Shown here in pieces: positions 60,567 through 64,000 of a stretch of DNA of 64,000 nucleotides. Location: NCBI RefSeq assembly GCF_004295795.1, contig NZ_SEBR01000013.1, positions 62,001 through 126,000 of the forward strand, in the 5' to 3' direction. A program made the translations under genes and the position numbers. Numbering within the stretch: position 1 is the stretch's first letter; every line of letters starts with the position of its first letter. The notes beneath the pieces were generated by a model. The model saw only the letters and a program-made list of their open reading frames with translations, was not told the DNA's origin and made no database searches. This DNA comes from Flavobacterium sp. (GTDB lineage: Bacteria; Bacteroidota; Bacteroidia; Flavobacteriales; Flavobacteriaceae).

Positions 60567-63500
60567 CTATCTTTTCATAGAGAAGTGGGCGCGGAATTCC
60601 TTTTCCTGTCCGCGTTCCTGATACGAAACGGTAAACCAGTAGTCTGTCGATGGCATGAGTTTTCCGTTGTACATTCCGTCCCAACCTGTGCCGTTCGGCA
60701 TGATTTGCGTGATGAGTTTTCCGTATCGGTCGAAAATATTGATCTTCGATTGCAGTTGGTCGCTCAAGTCCTTGATGTTCCAGGTGTCGTTGAAACCGTC
60801 TCCGTTTGGCGTGAAAAACTTCGGATAATTCACCACCAAAGCACTTGTCTCGGCCGTGCCGCAACCATTTTTGTCGCGAACAGTCACGATGTGCGTCCCT
60901 GAGGAAACGTTCTCAAAGACGTTGCTGTCCTGCCATCCGCCCCCGTCAAGCGAATACTCGTAATTCCCGGTTCCGGCGGCGTTCACCGTAATCGACATAT
61001 TGTCGCTGAAATCCGGACTTGTCTCATAAGTCACGACCGCGGGTTCAGATCCTATTACGCTCACCGTCACAGGCATCGAAACGCAACCCGTCGCATTGCT
61101 TATCGCGATCACGGTGTAATCTCCGGGAACGATCGCGGTATAAGTGCTTCCGGTTCCGACGGTTGCTCCAAGTTCGTCCATCCATTGGAAAGTGTGGCTC
61201 GATGCGCTCAATCCGCTATGGATGATATAAGGATTCAACAAAGTCTGTGTTTCCGAATCAAAACAAACGATACCGCCTTGAGGAGTCGGTTCCGGCAACA
61301 CATTGATGTGGAGCGAAATCGAACGTACGTTGAAGCAGTTCGCCGTCAAATTGTTCATGACGCGGGCGTAAACCGTAGTTTGGGTCGAAGTCGTGACAGG
61401 ATTTGTTCCTGCGTTCGCGTTCGATAGTGATTCGTAATAAGTCACCGCAAATTCAGTTCCCGTCTGGCTTCCCAAAACCGTTGCGTTCAGTGTGCTTAAG
61501 TCAAAGGCGAAAATTCCGTCGTTGGTTCCGTCTTCGTCGCAAGTCGTGGCGATAGCGGCCGGAACTGCGTGTGCAATTGGCTCGGGAACGATCGTCACCT
61601 CGAATGAAGTTTCGTCAGTACAACTCGGGCTGAAAGGCGCGTGTGCAAAAATGTAGATCGTCTTGGTCTGGCTGATTTGTGTTCCGGCGTTCAAATGTGT
61701 TCCGGTGCCGTTCGGTCCGGTGTAGTATTTTCCAACGGTCAAGGCCGGAAGCGTAAAACTGTCGCAGGTTGTCACATCTGCCAGATCATCCACATTGAAA
61801 ATCGTTACCTGGAACGAAACTTCATCGGTACAATTTGGTGTCGTGCCCGTTTCGGCATACACATACAAAATCTGGTTTTGCGTCAGAACGTCTCCGGCGT
61901 GCAGCAACGTTCCCGTTTTTCCAGGTCCGGTGTAGTAATCGCCCAGCGTCAAAGCCGGAAGTTGGTAAGAATTGCAGGTGTTCACGTTTGGAACCGCTGC
62001 CAATTGAGGCGACTGGTTGATCGTGATCATGAAAGCGTTCTCGTCAGTACAGTTGATGCGTTCGCCCGATTCCGTGTAGATGAACAAAGTCGTCGATTGC
62101 GTGATAAGATCTCCGGCGTGAAGCGAGTCATTTTCGCCGTTGTTGGCGTGTCCGCCCGGATTTTTGTAATAGTTTCCGATGGTAAGCGCAGGCAGGACAT
62201 AACTGTCGCAGGCCGTAACGGCAGCCGGATTGTCGGCCTCGATCGAATAAATCGTGATCTGGAAACTGTTTTCTGCCGTACAGAAAGGCGCGACAGTGCT
62301 TTGTTCGAAAATGTAGATTACCTGAGATGTCGTGATGACCGTTCCCGCAGGCAAAATTTGTCCTGTTCCGTTTGGTCCGGTGTAATATTTTCCAATAGAC
62401 AAAGCCGTGAGTTCATAAGAATTACAGACGTCGATATTGGAGCGCGAATCGATTGCAGGCGCCGGATTGATAGTCACCGTGAAATTGCTCTGGTTGGCGC
62501 AAGTCGGATTGAGTCTTTTGAAGATGTAGATCAGTTGGCTCGTGCCGATGAAATCTCCTGCGAAAAGTGGCGTGCCCGATCCATTTGGTCCCGTAAAATA
62601 TTCTCCGTTCGTGAGCGCTGGCAAGACGAATCCGCCGCAAACTGTCTGGTTCGGGAACGAATCGACGGCCGGTTGCGAAATATCGCATGTAAACGAGCGG
62701 TTAGGATCGCAATCGCTTCCGCCCGGAACGTAAATGTAAACCGTTTGTGAAGAATTGATGAGCGTTCCCGCAGGCAGGACTGTTCCTGTTCCTCCAGGTC
62801 CGGTGTAATAATTCCCGACAGCGAGTGCAGGCAAGGCATAACCATTGCACTGTGTTACGTTAGCCGGCACAGTCACTCCGATGAAAACCGTAAAACTGGC
62901 TTCGGAAGTACAGCTGAAACTCGCGTTCCCGGTTTGGTGGAAAACGTAGAAAGTCGTGGTCGCGGTAACTTGTGTTCCGGCAGGAACCGGCGCGCCTTGT
63001 CCGTTCGGTTGCGTAAAATACTGACCTGTCGTAAGCGCTGGCAAAATGTAAGATGTACAGTCGTAAACGTTCGCGAATGTCCCAACGCTTTGCGAATCGA
63101 CGATAGTCACGTCGAAATCAGTATCGATGACGCAAAACGGCTCTTCTTCGGTTTGGAAGAAATAGTAAAGCGTAGTTGATTCGGTGATTTGCGTGCCGGC
63201 AGGAATTGCGCCGCCTTGGCCGCCTGGTTGGTAGTAGTAATGTCCGTAAGTTGGCGTTCCTACGACATAGCTTCCGCAATACGTTCCGTCAGAAGGCGAC
63301 ATCGTAAGCGGATTGAGGACCGTCACCTGGAACTGGGTTCCGTAACCACAGTTCGGCGGACCGCCAGGCTGGTTGTATATGTACATCGTCGTGGTCTGAG
63401 TAATCGTGTCGCCCGCAAACATTGGCGTTCCAAATCCGTTCGGAGCCGTGAAATAGTTTCCGTTCGTAAGTGCAGGCAAAGTATAACTGTCGCACACCAA

Positions 63501-64000
63501 AACGTCTTCCATCAAATCGGCAGGCGGCAAAGGATTTACCGTTACCTGAAAAGAAGCCGTGGTGTAACAAGTCGTGTCAGATACATTCTGCACCCGGATG
63601 TAAACCGTCTGGTTGTTGTACATGATCGCAAATTGCGGATAAGGACTCGCTCCGGAGTTCGCATCGGCTTGACTGGCGTGATAAGTCACGAGGTTCAGCG
63701 CAGGCGATTGTCCGTTGAGCACGCCACTTGTCAATCCCGAAAGGTTGAAATAAGCGAAATGCTGTGTCGGTGACAATTCACAAGCGACTGGATTTTGCGG
63801 AATCGTGATTGCCGGTCCATTGGTAACTGCCAATTGGAAGAACTTCACCGTAAAACAGCCGTTCGCCGGATTGTTCACGCGGACATAGACGTTGTGGTTG
63901 CCCGGACTAGAATAAGTCGTAGGCAAAGGACTTTGGTTGTTGTTGGCGTTGTCGAGCGTTGCGTGGTAAGACAAAGTCGTTCCAGCTGGCATTCCGGCCA
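60567..64000 (-). CDS. Large T9SS type-B sorted surface protein with tandem repeats (5' end outside window)
   Basis: At least 1143 residues are visible; the frame is still open at the right edge, so the N-terminus is missing. Nine repeats of about 75 residues run from residue 160 to 815, each with a C-x-S/G-Y/F start, LPALTxGxYYTGPxGxG, AGTxIxxxxTxYIF and a final C-x-(D/N)E-x-SF-x-VTI. The last 90 residues, NYPKFFTPNGDGFNDTWNI and YDRYGKLI-type strand (IFDRYGKLITQI), are the gliding-associated type-B sorting domain. It is probably exported by the T9SS and attached to the surface. Confidence 0.92.
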   Translation of the reverse strand, partial: AGMPAGTTLSYHATLDNANNNQSPLPTTYSSPGNHNVYVRVNNPANGCFTVKFFQLAVTNGPAITIPQNPVACELSPTQHFAYFNLSGLTSGVLNGQSPALNLVTYHASQADANSGASPYPQFAIMYNNQTVYIRVQNVSDTTCYTTASFQVTVNPLPPADLMEDVLVCDSYTLPALTNGNYFTAPNGFGTPMFAGDTITQTTTMYIYNQPGGPPNCGYGTQFQVTVLNPLTMSPSDGTYCGSYVVGTPTYGHYYYQPGGQGGAIPAGTQITESTTLYYFFQTEEEPFCVIDTDFDVTIVDSQSVGTFANVYDCTSYILPALTTGQYFTQPNGQGAPVPAGTQVTATTTFYVFHQTGNASFSCTSEASFTVFIGVTVPANVTQCNGYALPALAVGNYYTGPGGTGTVLPAGTLINSSQTVYIYVPGGSDCDPNRSFTCDISQPAVDSFPNQTVCGGFVLPALTNGEYFTGPNGSGTPLFAGDFIGTSQLIYIFKRLNPTCANQSNFTVTINPAPAIDSRSNIDVCNSYELTALSIGKYYTGPNGTGQILPAGTVITTSQVIYIFEQSTVAPFCTAENSFQITIYSIEADNPAAVTACDSYVLPALTIGNYYKNPGGHANNGENDSLHAGDLITQSTTLFIYTESGERINCTDENAFMITINQSPQLAAVPNVNTCNSYQLPALTLGDYYTGPGKTGTLLHAGDVLTQNQILYVYAETGTTPNCTDEVSFQVTIFNVDDLADVTTCDSFTLPALTVGKYYTGPNGTGTHLNAGTQISQTKTIYIFAHAPFSPSCTDETSFEVTIVPEPIAHAVPAAIATTCDEDGTNDGIFAFDLSTLNATVLGSQTGTEFAVTYYESLSNANAGTNPVTTSTQTTVYARVMNNLTANCFNVRSISLHINVLPEPTPQGGIVCFDSETQTLLNPYIIHSGLSASSHTFQWMDELGATVGTGSTYTAIVPGDYTVIAISNATGCVSMPVTVSVIGSEPAVVTYETSPDFSDNMSITVNAAGTGNYEYSLDGGGWQDSNVFENVSSGTHIVTVRDKNGCGTAETSALVVNYPKFFTPNGDGFNDTWNIKDLSDQLQSKINIFDRYGKLITQIMPNGTGWDGMYNGKLMPSTDYWFTVSYQERGQEKEFRAHFSMKR

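Noticed and set aside
1..64000. Prophage, IS element or restriction/defence system
   Set aside because: No integrase, transposase, capsid, nuclease or methylase motifs were found in any frame that I read.

Overview
The window comes from a member of the Bacteroidota, most likely a Flavobacterium-type flavobacterium. The supporting evidence is many promoters of the TAnnTTTG type with few classical Shine-Dalgarno sites, a PorV/PorQ-family barrel, a giant protein with a type IX secretion (T9SS) type-B C-terminus, paired DUF1501/DUF1800 genes, and DUF4369, DUF4105 and DUF2891 proteins. No phage, plasmid, IS transposase or CRISPR genes were seen. One tRNA gene (Thr, TGT) is present.

Layout. (1) 1-10817: the end of a surface-polysaccharide operon on the + strand. 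It holds a partial unknown gene, six glycosyltransferases (four GT-B/GT4-like, two GT2), a membrane-anchored beta-propeller protein, an O-antigen ligase/polymerase-like membrane protein and a polyprenyl-phosphate sugar-1-phosphate transferase. Most genes overlap by 1-35 bases. (2) 10872-13358 (-): a PorV/PorQ-family barrel, a DUF4105/Lnb-like membrane protein and a GTG-started 90-aa membrane protein. (3) 13511-16018 (+): pssA, a GH25 lysozyme and a TPR protein. (4) 16041-19506 (-): an envelope operon with an arabinose-5-phosphate isomerase, TatC, an AhpD-like protein, LptB and a lipoprotein; it is divergent from recQ (19601-21796). (5) 22300-29560: DUF2891, a COG2509 FAD protein, a secreted unknown, idi, queD, manA and a small abundant-looking protein, followed by tRNA-Thr. 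(6) 29862-43426 (-): secreted peptidases and hydrolases, a sterol-desaturase-family enzyme, a CHASE3 histidine kinase broken by one in-frame amber codon, transporters, an archaemetzincin-like lipoprotein, a pentapeptide-repeat protein, LLM oxidoreductase, GNAT and the DUF1501/DUF1800 pair. (7) 43513-51553: an L,D-transpeptidase-like protein, htpG, two lipoproteins, a TetR-like/ABC1-kinase pair, a candidate small RNA and an ABC ATPase. (8) 51978-64000: an S9D glutamyl-endopeptidase-like enzyme, fabH, a YkuD protein, a repeat-filled 1.5-kb island, etfBA and the large T9SS protein cut by the right edge.

The least explained material is noncoding. The larger gene-free gaps hold several separate repeat families: a modular A-B-C family with 9-bp and 21-bp tandem arrays; roughly 150-bp imperfect palindromes with a conserved tip and compensatory stem changes; paired REP-like hairpins, also with compensatory changes; and a nested inverted-repeat island at 56754-58260. 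A promoter-to-terminator unit at 50448-50574 looks like a free-standing small RNA. Five genes start exactly 4 nt after a TAnnTTTG/A box, which implies leaderless or nearly leaderless mRNAs.

All functional calls were made by reading sequences and motifs by eye. No database search was run.
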